A stretch of 64,000 nt of DNA, from the NCBI RefSeq assembly GCF_902806695.1, contig NZ_CADCXN010000058.1, positions 1 to 64,000 on the forward strand, in the 5' to 3' direction. The notes beneath the pieces were generated by a model, which ran no database searches, was not told the origin of the DNA, and was given only the letters and a program-made list of their open reading frames with translations. Shown here piece by piece: positions 27,561-37,213 of the stretch. This DNA is from Candidatus Methylobacter favarea (GTDB lineage Bacteria > Pseudomonadota > Gammaproteobacteria > Methylococcales > Methylomonadaceae). The position numbers and the translations under genes were made by a program. Position 1 is the first letter of the stretch; each line of letters opens with the position of its first letter.

Positions 27561-30131
27561 GTGCGCAATACAGAGGCATCCACCAGCGATATTGGCGTGC
27601 AGTATTATGCGACACAACTCGGCACATATGATGAGATGTATGCGACCGAAGATAAAGTTCTGCCGTATTGGGAGCGCTTTCTCAGCGCGCTCGAAAGTAT
27701 GGGCAGTGAAGAACTTGAGCTTCGGCGCAGGGAAGCCCAGCGTTTGCTGCGCGAAAATGGGGTTACCTATAATGTTTATGGGGATTTGCAAAAATTAGCC
27801 AGACCCTGGAAGCTTGATCCTGTTCCCTTACTGATCAGCAACGAACAATGGACTGTTATCGAAGCCGGCCTTAAGCAGCGAGCCAGGCTGCTCGATCTGA
27901 TCTTGAAAGATGTTTATGATCAACAAATACTGCTGAAAAAAGGCTTGTTGCCGGTTGAGCTGGTTTATGGCCATGAAGGTTTCCTGCATCCGTGTGTCGG
28001 GGCATTGCCAGAACAGCAGCGGCAACTGATTATTTATTCAACGAATCTTGCTCGCGGCCCAAACGGCCGCATGTGGGTACTGGATGATCGCACCCAGGCG
28101 CCTTCCGGCTCGGGATATGCCTTGGAAAACCGGACAGTGATGACCCGGGTCTTGCCCGATATCTTTGCTGCCACTCAGGTGCATCGGCTATCGGGCTTTT
28201 TCAAGGCCTTGCGCAGAGGCCTTGCTGATATTGCGCCGCATAACAAGGAAGATCCCTGCATTGTTGTGCTGACGCCGGGTTCGCTTAATGAAACTTATTT
28301 TGAACATGCCTACCTGGCCTCCTACCTTGGCTATACCCTGGTTCAGGGCGGGGATTTGACTGTTCGGGACGGCCGTGTATGGCTCAAATCCTTGCAAGGT
28401 TTGCAACAGATCGATGTTATTTTGCGCCGCGTCGATGATTCTTTTTGCGATCCGCTGGAATTGCGCAGCGGTTCCAGGCTGGGCATTGCGGGCCTCCTTG
28501 AAGCTGTACGGCGCGGCAATGTGGCTATCGCCAATCCGTTGGGCAGCAGTATTCTGGAAAATCCCGCACTTCTTGCTTTTTTGCCCCGACTGGCCCGCTA
28601 TTTTTTAAATCAGGAGCTGATTCTGCCTTCGGTTGCAACCTGGTGGTGCGGGCAACGGCGCGAACGCGAGTTTGTCCTGCTCAACCTTGAGCGTCTGATT
28701 ATTAAGCCGATCAACCGTAGCCAGGCCAATGAAGTCGTGTTTGGCAACCTGCTTAACAGTAAAGAAAAAGAATTGTTGCGTGCAAAAATTATTGCCAAAC
28801 CGCATTTATATGTAGGACAGGAACAGGTCAGTTTTTCTACGGTGCCGGCATTTATTGATCAGCATATAGAACCGCGGAACGCAGTCTTGCGTAACTTTAT
28901 TGTCGCTGGAAGAGATGATTATGAAGTGATGCCGGGCGGCCTGACGCGTATTGCCCGCGAGAAAGATAACTTTGTAGTGTCGAATCAGGCGGGCGGCATC
29001 AGTAAAGATACGTGGGTATTAGCTAGCGAACCTGAAAAACATGTGAGTTTATGGTCACAGACGGGGCGCAATTTTGTCAGCGAGGCAGTCAGTGAGTCGC
29101 TTCCAAGCCGCGCGGCTGACAACTTGTTTTGGGTCGGGCGTCATCTTGAGCGCATGGAAGCGGCAACACGGCTGTTGCGAACGGTGTTATTGAAATTAAG
29201 GGAAACACTTGAATTTAAAACTCCTGTTGATACCGAGTGCCTGGCAGTATTGTTGCGTTCCATCACTCATGTAACCGGCACCTATCCGGGCTTTGTCAGA
29301 GGCAACCTGCAAAACCTGAAAGCCTCTCAGAGCGAACTGTTATCGCTGGCTAAAGATATTAACCGCTCAGGCTCGCTGGCAGCAAATATACAGGCCTTTT
29401 CTCAAGCCGCATTCAACATACGCGATTTGTGGTCTCTGGATATTTGGCGCAGCATCGATAATATACAGCGAAGATGGCAGCAGCGCGTCATTAATCATGA
29501 CTGTAATATCGATCAGTTACAGAATAGTCTTGACGAATTGATTACCCATATTGTCGCCTTTACAGGCTTGACCAGCGAGAGCATGACCCGTGAAGCGGGG
29601 TGGTTAATGCTGGATTGCGGACGCAGGCTGGAGCGCGCGCTGGCGCTTATTGCATTGCTCCGCTCAACACTGGTGTTAAAACACGAGAACGCTTTACAGA
29701 ATCAGGTGCTTGAGGCAGTTTTGTTTGCAACTGACAGCTTGAGCATTTATCAAAAACGCTATCGTTCATTTATCCAGCTGCCGATGGTGCTGCAATTATT
29801 GCTGATGGATGAAACCCATCCGCGTTCGCTCGCTTACCAGCTTCATCAATTATCCCGGCATCTCGGCGCCTTGCCTAAAGGCAAAAGCACGGGCCCTTTA
29901 AGTGAGGAAGATCGGTTAATTTTAAAAGCTTATACTGATCTACGAGTCATCAAGGTGCTTGAATTAACCCAACTCAATGACAATGCCGCTATTTATACTG
30001 ATCTTGACAGGCTGCTTGCAAATACAGCTGATTTGTTAAAACAAATTTCAGAAGTGATAGGACAGGCCTATTTTAGTCATTCTCAGGTGTCACAGATCAT
30101 GACGCCTATTGCAGTTGAGGATGAATTGTGA
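27561..30131 (+). CDS. Circularly permuted ATP-grasp fused to alpha-E domain
   Basis: 856 residues, GTG start with AAGGA 7 bases upstream. Residues about 1-480 are the type-2 circularly permuted ATP-grasp: YDEM near the start, RTQAPSGSGYALENR, VVLTPG with YFEHAYLA, and the GGL-TRIA and GG-SKDTW end motifs. From about 510 the alpha-E helical domain begins (LPSRAADNLFWVGRHLERMEA). In many genomes these are separate neighbours; here they are fused, while the minus-strand module has them apart. ATP-grasp enzymes of this type are predicted to ligate an amino group to a carboxylate, making a peptide-like product. It overlaps the next gene by 4 bases (GTGA). Confidence 0.88.
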   Translation: MRNTEASTSDIGVQYYATQLGTYDEMYATEDKVLPYWERFLSALESMGSEELELRRREAQRLLRENGVTYNVYGDLQKLARPWKLDPVPLLISNEQWTVIEAGLKQRARLLDLILKDVYDQQILLKKGLLPVELVYGHEGFLHPCVGALPEQQRQLIIYSTNLARGPNGRMWVLDDRTQAPSGSGYALENRTVMTRVLPDIFAATQVHRLSGFFKALRRGLADIAPHNKEDPCIVVLTPGSLNETYFEHAYLASYLGYTLVQGGDLTVRDGRVWLKSLQGLQQIDVILRRVDDSFCDPLELRSGSRLGIAGLLEAVRRGNVAIANPLGSSILENPALLAFLPRLARYFLNQELILPSVATWWCGQRREREFVLLNLERLIIKPINRSQANEVVFGNLLNSKEKELLRAKIIAKPHLYVGQEQVSFSTVPAFIDQHIEPRNAVLRNFIVAGRDDYEVMPGGLTRIAREKDNFVVSNQAGGISKDTWVLASEPEKHVSLWSQTGRNFVSEAVSESLPSRAADNLFWVGRHLERMEAATRLLRTVLLKLRETLEFKTPVDTECLAVLLRSITHVTGTYPGFVRGNLQNLKASQSELLSLAKDINRSGSLAANIQAFSQAAFNIRDLWSLDIWRSIDNIQRRWQQRVINHDCNIDQLQNSLDELITHIVAFTGLTSESMTREAGWLMLDCGRRLERALALIALLRSTLVLKHENALQNQVLEAVLFATDSLSIYQKRYRSFIQLPMVLQLLLMDETHPRSLAYQLHQLSRHLGALPKGKSTGPLSEEDRLILKAYTDLRVIKVLELTQLNDNAAIYTDLDRLLANTADLLKQISEVIGQAYFSHSQVSQIMTPIAVEDEL

Positions 30132-31054
30132 AATACCGGATTACCCATACGACTATTTATAATTACAGCCAGGCGGTAGGTCTGTGCCAAAATGAAGCAA
30201 AGCTGCAACCGCGTGATTTCTGGCGCCAGCAATGTCAATCCAGTCGCTTTGAAATTACGCCCACGCCTGCGGATTTCCGCGAGCGCACTGATTTTTTCGG
30301 CAACCGGTTAGCTTATTTTGCTATTCAGCAGCCGCATAAGCAGCTGACTGTAACTGCCATTAGTGAAGTAATGCTCTTCCCCAGGCAAAATACGATGGAT
30401 TTGGATAATCAGGTAGCTTGGGAACAAGTGCGCGATATGTTACAGGAGTCGCCGAATCAAATCCAGACTCAGGCCCAGAGCCAATTCCAGAGTCAGAACC
30501 TGGGTGTGGAATTACTTGATGCCCGGCAATATATTTTTGATTCCCCGATGGCGACGACTAGCCCGGAGCTTGCAGACTATGCCAAGAATTCATTCCTGCC
30601 GAATCGTCCCCTGGTTGAAGTCGTGCGCGATTTAATGCAGCGTATTTACACCGATTTTATTTATGATCCAACCTTTACTACTATCGCTACGCCGCTGTCT
30701 GACGTTTTGGCTCACCGGCGCGGCGTTTGTCAGGATTTTGCGCATCTGGCTATCGCCGGCCTGCGCGCTTACGGCATCGCATCCCGTTATATCAGCGGCT
30801 ATATTGAAACGGCAACTCAGCCCGGCAAGCTGCGTCTGGTGGGAGCAGACGCTTCGCATGCCTGGTTTGCGGTTTATCTTCCGGGAAGCGGCTGGCTGGA
30901 GTTTGATCCAACCAATAATAAATTGCCGCATGATCAGCATATCACGCTGGCCTGGGGGCGGGATTATTCAGATGTCACCCCTCTTAAAGGCATAGCTTTC
31001 GGCGGCGGCCAGCATACCTTGTCCGTATCGGTTGATGTGCTAAGGCTTGCATGA
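30128..31054 (+). CDS. Transglutaminase-like cysteine protein
   Basis: 308 residues, GTG start overlapping the preceding stop. An N-terminal beta region (YRITHTTIYNYS) precedes a papain-like core with C201 in GVCQDFAHL, H244 in ASHAWF and D260 in FDPTNN. A low-complexity Q-rich linker sits near 115-130. It probably cleaves or transfers amide bonds formed by the ATP-grasp partner. Last gene of the operon, followed by a terminator. Confidence 0.88.
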   Translation: MKYRITHTTIYNYSQAVGLCQNEAKLQPRDFWRQQCQSSRFEITPTPADFRERTDFFGNRLAYFAIQQPHKQLTVTAISEVMLFPRQNTMDLDNQVAWEQVRDMLQESPNQIQTQAQSQFQSQNLGVELLDARQYIFDSPMATTSPELADYAKNSFLPNRPLVEVVRDLMQRIYTDFIYDPTFTTIATPLSDVLAHRRGVCQDFAHLAIAGLRAYGIASRYISGYIETATQPGKLRLVGADASHAWFAVYLPGSGWLEFDPTNNKLPHDQHITLAWGRDYSDVTPLKGIAFGGGQHTLSVSVDVLRLA

Positions 31055-31089
31055 CTTAATAAATTGCACCAAGAGCACAAAGTTTTTTC

Positions 31090-31111
31090 GCGCCCTGTGG
31101 GGCGTTCTTTT
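31090..31111 (+). terminator. Rho-independent terminator after the transglutaminase operon
   Basis: CGCCC-TGTG-GGGCG (31091-31104) followed by TTCTTTT. It lies 36 bases after the stop and separates the amidoligase operon from the ParA-like gene. Confidence 0.6.
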
Positions 31112-31139
31112 AAATTTAGTACCTTAAAACTGGAGTTGT

Positions 31140-31835
31140 ATGACTACTATTCATTTTATTGGCGGCGAGAAAGGCGGAGTCGGTAAATCCGTCGTTGCGC
31201 GGGTGTTGGCTCAATATATGATTGACAATGAAATACCGTTTACCGGTTTTGATACGGATCGCTCGCACGGCGCGCTGCTGCGTTTTTACTCGGACTATGC
31301 ATCGCCTACCATTATCGATAATTACCAAAGTCTGGATGCCATTATGGAAACGGCTTCAGCGAACCCTGAACAGCGCATCCTGGTTGACCTTGCGGCTCAA
31401 ACGCATCATCCCTTGGAGCAATGGATAGATGAGTCGGGCGTACTGGAACTGGCTGATGAACTGGGGATTTCCTTATGCTATTGGAATGTGATGGATTCGG
31501 GCAAGGATTGCGTGGATTTGCTCAACAAATTGCTCGACCAATATGGCACAAATTTCAATTATATAGTGGTCCGGAACCAGCTTCGCGATGATAATTTTAC
31601 TATCCTGGAAACCTCGGGTGTAAAGGACCGCGCCCTGGCTTTTGGTGCCAAAATTATTACCTTAAAGAAGCTGCATGCCCCGGTAATGACGAAAATTGAC
31701 GGTAACAGTTCGAGTTTCTGGGCGGCAAAAAATAAAGATACAGACAATCTCAACGCCTTGGGTTTGCTGGAACGGCAACGCGTGAAAATCTGGCTGAGAC
31801 ACGCTTATAGTGAGATTGAATCCGTAGGTTTGTAA
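31140..31835 (+). CDS. ParA/MinD-like P-loop ATPase
   Basis: 231 residues. The deviant Walker A motif GGEKGGVGKS (8-17) and the FDTDRSHG segment (about 38-45) place it in the ParA/SIMIBI group. VDLAAQ (about 82-87) is the Walker B-like strand. No ParB partner is nearby. Such single ATPases position or load partner proteins. The position between the amidoligase operon and Anbu may be meaningful or accidental. It has a GGAG ribosome site before ATG 31140. The specific role is unknown. Confidence 0.75.
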   Translation: MTTIHFIGGEKGGVGKSVVARVLAQYMIDNEIPFTGFDTDRSHGALLRFYSDYASPTIIDNYQSLDAIMETASANPEQRILVDLAAQTHHPLEQWIDESGVLELADELGISLCYWNVMDSGKDCVDLLNKLLDQYGTNFNYIVVRNQLRDDNFTILETSGVKDRALAFGAKIITLKKLHAPVMTKIDGNSSSFWAAKNKDTDNLNALGLLERQRVKIWLRHAYSEIESVGL

Positions 31836-31850
31836 TGATTTTCCTGTTAA

Positions 31851-32012
31851 GCACAAATTTATCTTCACCTTCCTGGGTTGAATAAATCCCCCGGGCCGCA
31901 CCTGCTTGCAACAGCTGGGTTTAATGCTGCTGCTTTAAAGGCTGATCTGACCGTTTTTAACACTCTGGACGGTCGGGTCAATTTACCGGATAATTATAAA
32001 ATTATCCCTTGA
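31851..32012 (+). other. Open 53-codon stretch without start, possible gene fragment
   Basis: Between stops the frame reads IYLHLPGLNKSPG, then HLLATAGFNAAAL and LDGRVNLPDNYKIIP before TGA. Composition looks protein-like but no ATG is present and no family is recognised. It may be a decayed gene end in the 286-base gap before the Anbu gene. Confidence 0.2.
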
Positions 32013-32121
32013 ATAAATTAACCTTAAAAAAGTTTATTGTTTACCGCTATGGTTGTATTTCTGGATCAGAAAGATGAGGTGGGATAAGATATTGTAAATT
32101 TTTGCCTTGCTTTTTTAATTT

Positions 32122-32877
32122 ATGACTTATTGTATTGCCGCCTCTATAAATGAAGGACTGATACTGGTTTCTGATTCACGGACCAATGCAGGCATTGATA
32201 ATGTCAGCACGCATGGCAAAATGCATGCCTTTAATACCACGAGCGATCGTAAGATTGTTTTATTATGCGCAGGCAATCTCGCCACTACTCAGGCAGTTTT
32301 AGAGCAATTGCACCGCGATAAACTCAAAAATACACCCATCAATTTTAATACTGTCGACTGCTTGTCGGCAGCGGCGGCTTATTTAGGTCATGTCAGTGTT
32401 GAAAAGCAAAAGCAGCATATAAATGCCGAGGGACAATCCGCATTTAACCCGTCGGCGAGCTTTATATTAGCGGGGCAAATCGGTGATGAACCTCATGGCG
32501 CTTTCATGGTTTACGCCGAAGGCAACAGTATAACTACTTCTGCTAATACGCCTTTTTTACAGATCGGCGAGAGCAAGTACGGCAAACCGATACTGGATCG
32601 TTTTCTCAGGCTTGGCAATTCAATAGACGAGGCGGCGCGATGCTGCCTGGTTTCAATGGACTCTACCATTCGCAGTAATGCCAGTGTCGGGCCGCCGGTA
32701 GAATTGCTGATTTACCGTAAGGACAGCTTTAGCCTTGACGAGTATTACTCTTTTGAAGGCGATGATGATTATATGTTGCAGCTGCGGCGCTGCTGGGAAA
32801 ATAAGTTGCGCGAGGCGATTGCCGCCTTACCTGATTTAGATAAGGAATCAGCTAAATCTATGCAGATTGATCTATAA
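32122..32877 (+). CDS. Anbu-type proteasome-like peptidase
   Basis: 251 residues. After Met removal the N-terminus is T2-Y-C-I-A, with D18 and K33 in proteasome-like positions, so the Ntn-hydrolase site appears intact. VLLCAGNLA and FILAGQIG strands and a GPPVELL segment near 195 match the Anbu (COG3484) family, the simple bacterial relative of 20S proteasome beta subunits. Anbu genes are known to occur with ATP-grasp, alpha-E and transglutaminase genes, as here. It may process products or tagged proteins made by that system. A good ribosome site is not obvious. Confidence 0.88.
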   Translation: MTYCIAASINEGLILVSDSRTNAGIDNVSTHGKMHAFNTTSDRKIVLLCAGNLATTQAVLEQLHRDKLKNTPINFNTVDCLSAAAAYLGHVSVEKQKQHINAEGQSAFNPSASFILAGQIGDEPHGAFMVYAEGNSITTSANTPFLQIGESKYGKPILDRFLRLGNSIDEAARCCLVSMDSTIRSNASVGPPVELLIYRKDSFSLDEYYSFEGDDDYMLQLRRCWENKLREAIAALPDLDKESAKSMQIDL

Positions 32878-32939
32878 GCATACTGCCGTGTCTTCAGGAC
32901 ATGAAAATTTTCAGGTTTGGGCCTCCTGGAACAGAAGCT

Positions 32940-33917
32940 TTATAAATTAAAATAATTTATGGCGCCTATCAACGGCGTGCGGGGGTTTAAGCATAGTTTA
33001 ACCGGGACTTTATCAAGCAAGGGAAGAAGTCGGCCTTTGGCTTTAAAGACCTGCATAAATTTACCGTCAGCCATTGCCGGCAGGATCTTTGGCGCTATAC
33101 CTCCGCCGATAAACACCCCGCCGATAGCCAATGCTTTCAAGGCCAAATTGCCCGCTTCAGCCCCGTAAATTTCCACAAAAATTCTTACTGCTTCGGCGCA
33201 TAATGGATCTTCCCCGGAAATACCCAACCGGGAAATAACGGCATTTCTATCGATATCGCTATTTACAGAAGGAACGGCAAGGCATGCAGGCGCAAATTTA
33301 TGTGCACAGAGGAAATCATAAAGATGACCTAAGCCGTCGCCGGATAAAATGCGTTCATAACTGATATGATCAGAGTACTTTTTCCTAAGATAGGCCACTA
33401 ATAAATCCTGGTCGGCATTTTGAGCGGCGAAGTCGCAGTGGCCCCCTTCAGTAGCCATAAGATGATGTTTAGCGCCATCCCAATACAGAATGGCTTCGCC
33501 AAGCCCGGTGCCGGCAGCGATAACGGCGATATTTCCTGGCTGAATTTCTGCGTTGGTATTTAGCTCTACCAGATCCTTTTCAGACAAATACAACATGCCC
33601 AGCGCCATGGCTTCAAGATCATTTAAAAGTTTTACTTTATCGGCTATTCCCAGTTTGATTTTGAGCTCTTCAGAATCGAGAAACCAGGGCAGGTTGGTCG
33701 TTTGAACACGTTGTTTTACGACCGGCCCGGCAACGCCAAAACAGGCTGAATCAAGGCTAGCGCCGCTGGGCAAAAAAATGGCCAATATCTCATCAAATTC
33801 CTTATATTCGCGGCTTGCGAAAGAGTGTTCCCGAGTGCAAATAAATGAGCCGTCAACCCCCTTGTCCCACAGAGATAAAACTGTTTTTGTTCCTCCTATA
33901 TCACCTGCCAGAATCAT
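32940..33917 (-). CDS. glk: Glucokinase
   Basis: 325 residues, full length for the bacterial Glk family. N-terminal phosphate loop AGDIGGTKT (3-11). The catalytic Asp is in LLNDLEAMA, then AAGTGLGEA and EGGHCDFA, which are glucokinase signatures rather than ROK ones (no zinc motif). It phosphorylates glucose with ATP in the cytoplasm. Its start overlaps the end of the phosphorylase-kinase-like gene by 17 bases, so it is translated from the same message. That coupling links glucose use with the minus-strand module. Confidence 0.95.
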   Translation of the reverse strand: MILAGDIGGTKTVLSLWDKGVDGSFICTREHSFASREYKEFDEILAIFLPSGASLDSACFGVAGPVVKQRVQTTNLPWFLDSEELKIKLGIADKVKLLNDLEAMALGMLYLSEKDLVELNTNAEIQPGNIAVIAAGTGLGEAILYWDGAKHHLMATEGGHCDFAAQNADQDLLVAYLRKKYSDHISYERILSGDGLGHLYDFLCAHKFAPACLAVPSVNSDIDRNAVISRLGISGEDPLCAEAVRIFVEIYGAEAGNLALKALAIGGVFIGGGIAPKILPAMADGKFMQVFKAKGRLLPLLDKVPVKLCLNPRTPLIGAINYFNL

Positions 33918-36900
33918 AGGCTATTTCCTTGTTTTGAGGTTTGTTATTATCAAGCAGATGTAATAAGGCATCCAGTATAGCGGCGGCCACATTATAGGGG
34001 GGCAGGTGATAGAAGGCTTGCCATGCCAGGGCCGTATTTTCATCGTAATTTTCCCTGTATTCCGGATGAGACTGAAGCCAGCAAATTTTTACTGCATGAC
34101 CAATAATTATATCAGTCACCAATGTGTCATCTATATGCAATGATGAACTGCTGCGAAAAATAGAAGCTATTGCTTTTAGAGTTTCTACGGTTAACTGTCG
34201 ATAGACAGGCGCTTGAATCTTATTGAGCAAGTGGTTGACCAGCAATTTGAAGCTTTGTTCGCCAGAAGTCATTTGAGAAAGCGTGGCTTCGCTATCCAGA
34301 CGTCTGTTACTGTCGAGTTTTTCACCTATCGTTAATCCCCGGCAGTGATGCAGAATATCCCAGACACAGGCAAAAAAGGCAGTATTTTCTCTGCCCACAC
34401 TGCCTTTTTGCTCGCGCCATTCATACCAGTCCATCGTCTCTTCGCTCGCCATGGGCTCCAGGGTTTTTGGCGACCATGTTTTCGCCAGTTTCTGGTAGTC
34501 GCCTTCAAAGTGTAGTGTTTCTGCCAGATCCAGCTGGCTTTCCGTATTACTGTAGTCTTCCAGGGTTTCCTGGACTTTTTTGGATAATTGATAAGGCGGT
34601 AAAGACATAATCAGGGTAAAGGCCTGATCCAGCGTGCAGCTTGCTTCCCGCTTTTGTCTGACTATGATTAACTGAAGTATGTGACCTACTCTTACGGTAT
34701 ACATATCCGCGAACAGTTCGGGTTTTGATTTGATTAACAGGCCCAGGTAAATGATCAATTCCTGAATAATGATGCGTTCACTGGCATCGTTATTGTTGTA
34801 GGTACGGATGGTTTGAAGAATCTCCGAAGAATCAGCCGGACGCCTTAAGGTAGCTCGGCCGCTGTAAGCCCGGCCCACCGTCAAGGCATGCTGCCGAATC
34901 AGTATCTCATTAGCCGTCTGTTCCAGATTTATATCGTATTTGCCCAGTAAACCGGCACAGCGCCTGACTATGTACCAGGCATGCTGATCTCCTGCCCGCT
35001 CATAAATTTCTTCCAGCAGGTCGCGCACGGTGCAGATTTTTCCATCAGCTGTTACTAAACCGGTGTCATACTCCAAACCATGACGATTACTCAGCAGATT
35101 TAGTGCTTCGAGCTGGGCATAAAGATTGGAATTATTTTTCAGTTGCTCAATGAGTAGAGCATCTTCACTGATTTCCCATTCAGTCAGTAACCGGGGACTC
35201 AATGGTATGGATATGGCATTACTGACAGGCAAGGCCTGAAAACAGGGTCGCTGAGTTTCTTGCCAGGATGCTTTGGAGAACTTAAAGTCATGCAAATAGT
35301 TGATTTTTTCATAACTTGAGCTTGCTTCGAAATCGGCAAGCTTTCCGACTTGCAAGGAAATACCTTGAGCGGTGCCTTGCTGCAGTTCCTTGATAAATTC
35401 AATAAGAATTTCCCGATTATGGCTGCCCAGCATATTATGTTTTATGGTCATGATTAACAATGGGTTACCCCGCCTATCCCAATGTTTGTAAAGATATGCA
35501 AATTCGAGGCGCAGACGCTGTATCAGTAAACGGTTGTCCATCGCCAGATAAAAGCCTTTCTGATTGAGACATTGCGGTAAAAAAAGCAGACGCTCACCCG
35601 CCAGTATATACATCTTGGAGGTTGCCAGGGTTCTAAGCTGCCGCAACGGGCGGCCTGTCAAGCCGATACGGTCATTTCTGCCTACATGCGTATAGGCCTC
35701 GGCGAGTTCATTGGCTTCCCTTATTTGAACAGGGGCTATTTCAGCCAGGATCTGAGTGCAAATGCCGTCTTCCCTCAGGCTGGATTGTACGGCTTCATCC
35801 TGCGCCAGCAACAAAACTTGCAGTGTGCAATCCGGGTTTTGCTTGATAATCTTGTGTCGTCCCAAGGGGTCTATGTCATCACAACTCAGCAAACCATCCT
35901 GAATAAGACTAGCCAATATAAAAAGGCTTTGCGCCCAAACCAAAGGGATATTGTCATTGGGAACACGTTCCTGGCTATGAGGCCTGGCTTTTTCTGCGTC
36001 AATCGAAGCTATTGGAACACTATACAGTTCCGGTAATAATTGCTGACCATTTTGTTCAATGACTAGGCTTTCCAGTTTACTGTGGTAGTGCAAAGCGGCT
36101 TCGTTATCGCCTTTGAACAGATTGGCAAGCAGTAAATAGGTAAAAAACAATGGCCATTCACATTCAATATCGGTGAATTGTTTTAATTCATAGGGATCGT
36201 AATAATGGCGATAATGGTCTTCTATTGCTGTTTGATGACCGTCTAGCAAGAAGCGTTTGCAGCCATACCGGCCTTCCAGTTTTTCGCAAATAATCGCTTC
36301 TGTTTCTGCCCGAATGGCCTGATTATCAACCGCGAAAGCGGGAAATCCGGTGATGCTCAAAAGGGCTGAATCCGTCTCTTTGGAAATGGATTCTCTGGGC
36401 AAAAGGGATTCCAGGGTAATCCGCGTCCTGGCGACATCATCACTGATAACATGGACAACAGACGCTTGACCGCCTTCCTGTCCAAATAAATTAAAACCGG
36501 ACAAGGCTTCCAATGCCGCTTTTGCCATGCCGATCGAACTGGCGTTTAACTCGGCGATGCCATGATTGGTTTTATGGCCGCGCTCCCAGATGCCGTAGTC
36601 AGGGGTGCGATAGGTACGACTGATATAATGCACCAGATTTTGCACAAAATTGACTTCATCAATGGTAAAGACAATACGCAGACCCGAGGCGATCATTTGC
36701 GCCAGCATCAGCAGAAATAAAGAGGTTGCGTCGAGTTGCAAGTGCCCCCACTCCTGATCGCCAACGACGCAAGCTCCCGATTTTGTATCGTATTTTGCAT
36801 GCAAGGCGTCCAGCGGATTCTGGGTATGCTTGAATTTTTCAACTTTAGGCGCCTGCCGCATCATAGCTGTCAGCAGGCCGCGCATCAATTTAACAACGCT

Positions 36901-37143
36901 TTGCTCCAGAAGATAAGTTCGTCCGTTCGCCTCGCCGTCGCGTCGATAAGCCAGGGCTAAACCCCACGCCGCCAGAATGCTGTAGACATTATCCCTTACC
37001 CAGGCATCGTTATAATTGCCATGCACGTTGACAGCTGTACTCGCGGGAAGCAAACCGCTTACCCAATCCTGTCTGTTGAGAATGATTTCCTGCACCTGCC
37101 GGTAATAATTTTCCAGCTTGTCATGTGGGCTGTTCAGTTTCAT
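33901..37143 (-). CDS. Phosphorylase-kinase alpha/beta-like (GH15-like) protein
   Basis: 1080 residues from ATG 37143; a GTG at 37239 would overlap the alpha-E gene. The first about 430 residues form a GH15-like alpha/alpha barrel with strong likeness to eukaryotic PHKA/PHKB: VRDNVYSILAAWGLALAY, PDYGIWERG-KTN-GI-ELNASS, and GRYGCKRFL-DG. The same part continues with IECEWPLFFTY and LLPELYSVP. The rest is also of the phosphorylase-kinase type, with helical segments and a C-terminal part. In animals these subunits are regulatory and inhibit or sense calcium and phosphorylation. Bacterial homologues have no agreed role. Here it is between alpha-E and glucokinase in one operon. Confidence 0.85.
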   Translation of the reverse strand: MKLNSPHDKLENYYRQVQEIILNRQDWVSGLLPASTAVNVHGNYNDAWVRDNVYSILAAWGLALAYRRDGEANGRTYLLEQSVVKLMRGLLTAMMRQAPKVEKFKHTQNPLDALHAKYDTKSGACVVGDQEWGHLQLDATSLFLLMLAQMIASGLRIVFTIDEVNFVQNLVHYISRTYRTPDYGIWERGHKTNHGIAELNASSIGMAKAALEALSGFNLFGQEGGQASVVHVISDDVARTRITLESLLPRESISKETDSALLSITGFPAFAVDNQAIRAETEAIICEKLEGRYGCKRFLLDGHQTAIEDHYRHYYDPYELKQFTDIECEWPLFFTYLLLANLFKGDNEAALHYHSKLESLVIEQNGQQLLPELYSVPIASIDAEKARPHSQERVPNDNIPLVWAQSLFILASLIQDGLLSCDDIDPLGRHKIIKQNPDCTLQVLLLAQDEAVQSSLREDGICTQILAEIAPVQIREANELAEAYTHVGRNDRIGLTGRPLRQLRTLATSKMYILAGERLLFLPQCLNQKGFYLAMDNRLLIQRLRLEFAYLYKHWDRRGNPLLIMTIKHNMLGSHNREILIEFIKELQQGTAQGISLQVGKLADFEASSSYEKINYLHDFKFSKASWQETQRPCFQALPVSNAISIPLSPRLLTEWEISEDALLIEQLKNNSNLYAQLEALNLLSNRHGLEYDTGLVTADGKICTVRDLLEEIYERAGDQHAWYIVRRCAGLLGKYDINLEQTANEILIRQHALTVGRAYSGRATLRRPADSSEILQTIRTYNNNDASERIIIQELIIYLGLLIKSKPELFADMYTVRVGHILQLIIVRQKREASCTLDQAFTLIMSLPPYQLSKKVQETLEDYSNTESQLDLAETLHFEGDYQKLAKTWSPKTLEPMASEETMDWYEWREQKGSVGRENTAFFACVWDILHHCRGLTIGEKLDSNRRLDSEATLSQMTSGEQSFKLLVNHLLNKIQAPVYRQLTVETLKAIASIFRSSSSLHIDDTLVTDIIIGHAVKICWLQSHPEYRENYDENTALAWQAFYHLPPYNVAAAILDALLHLLDNNKPQNKEIAYDSGR

Positions 37144-37213
37144 ATTCAGGCAAAGTTTAGGTGTTAGGGATTTATTGGCTCTAGTTAAAATACCCTGGCT
37201 AATTAACTTGAGT

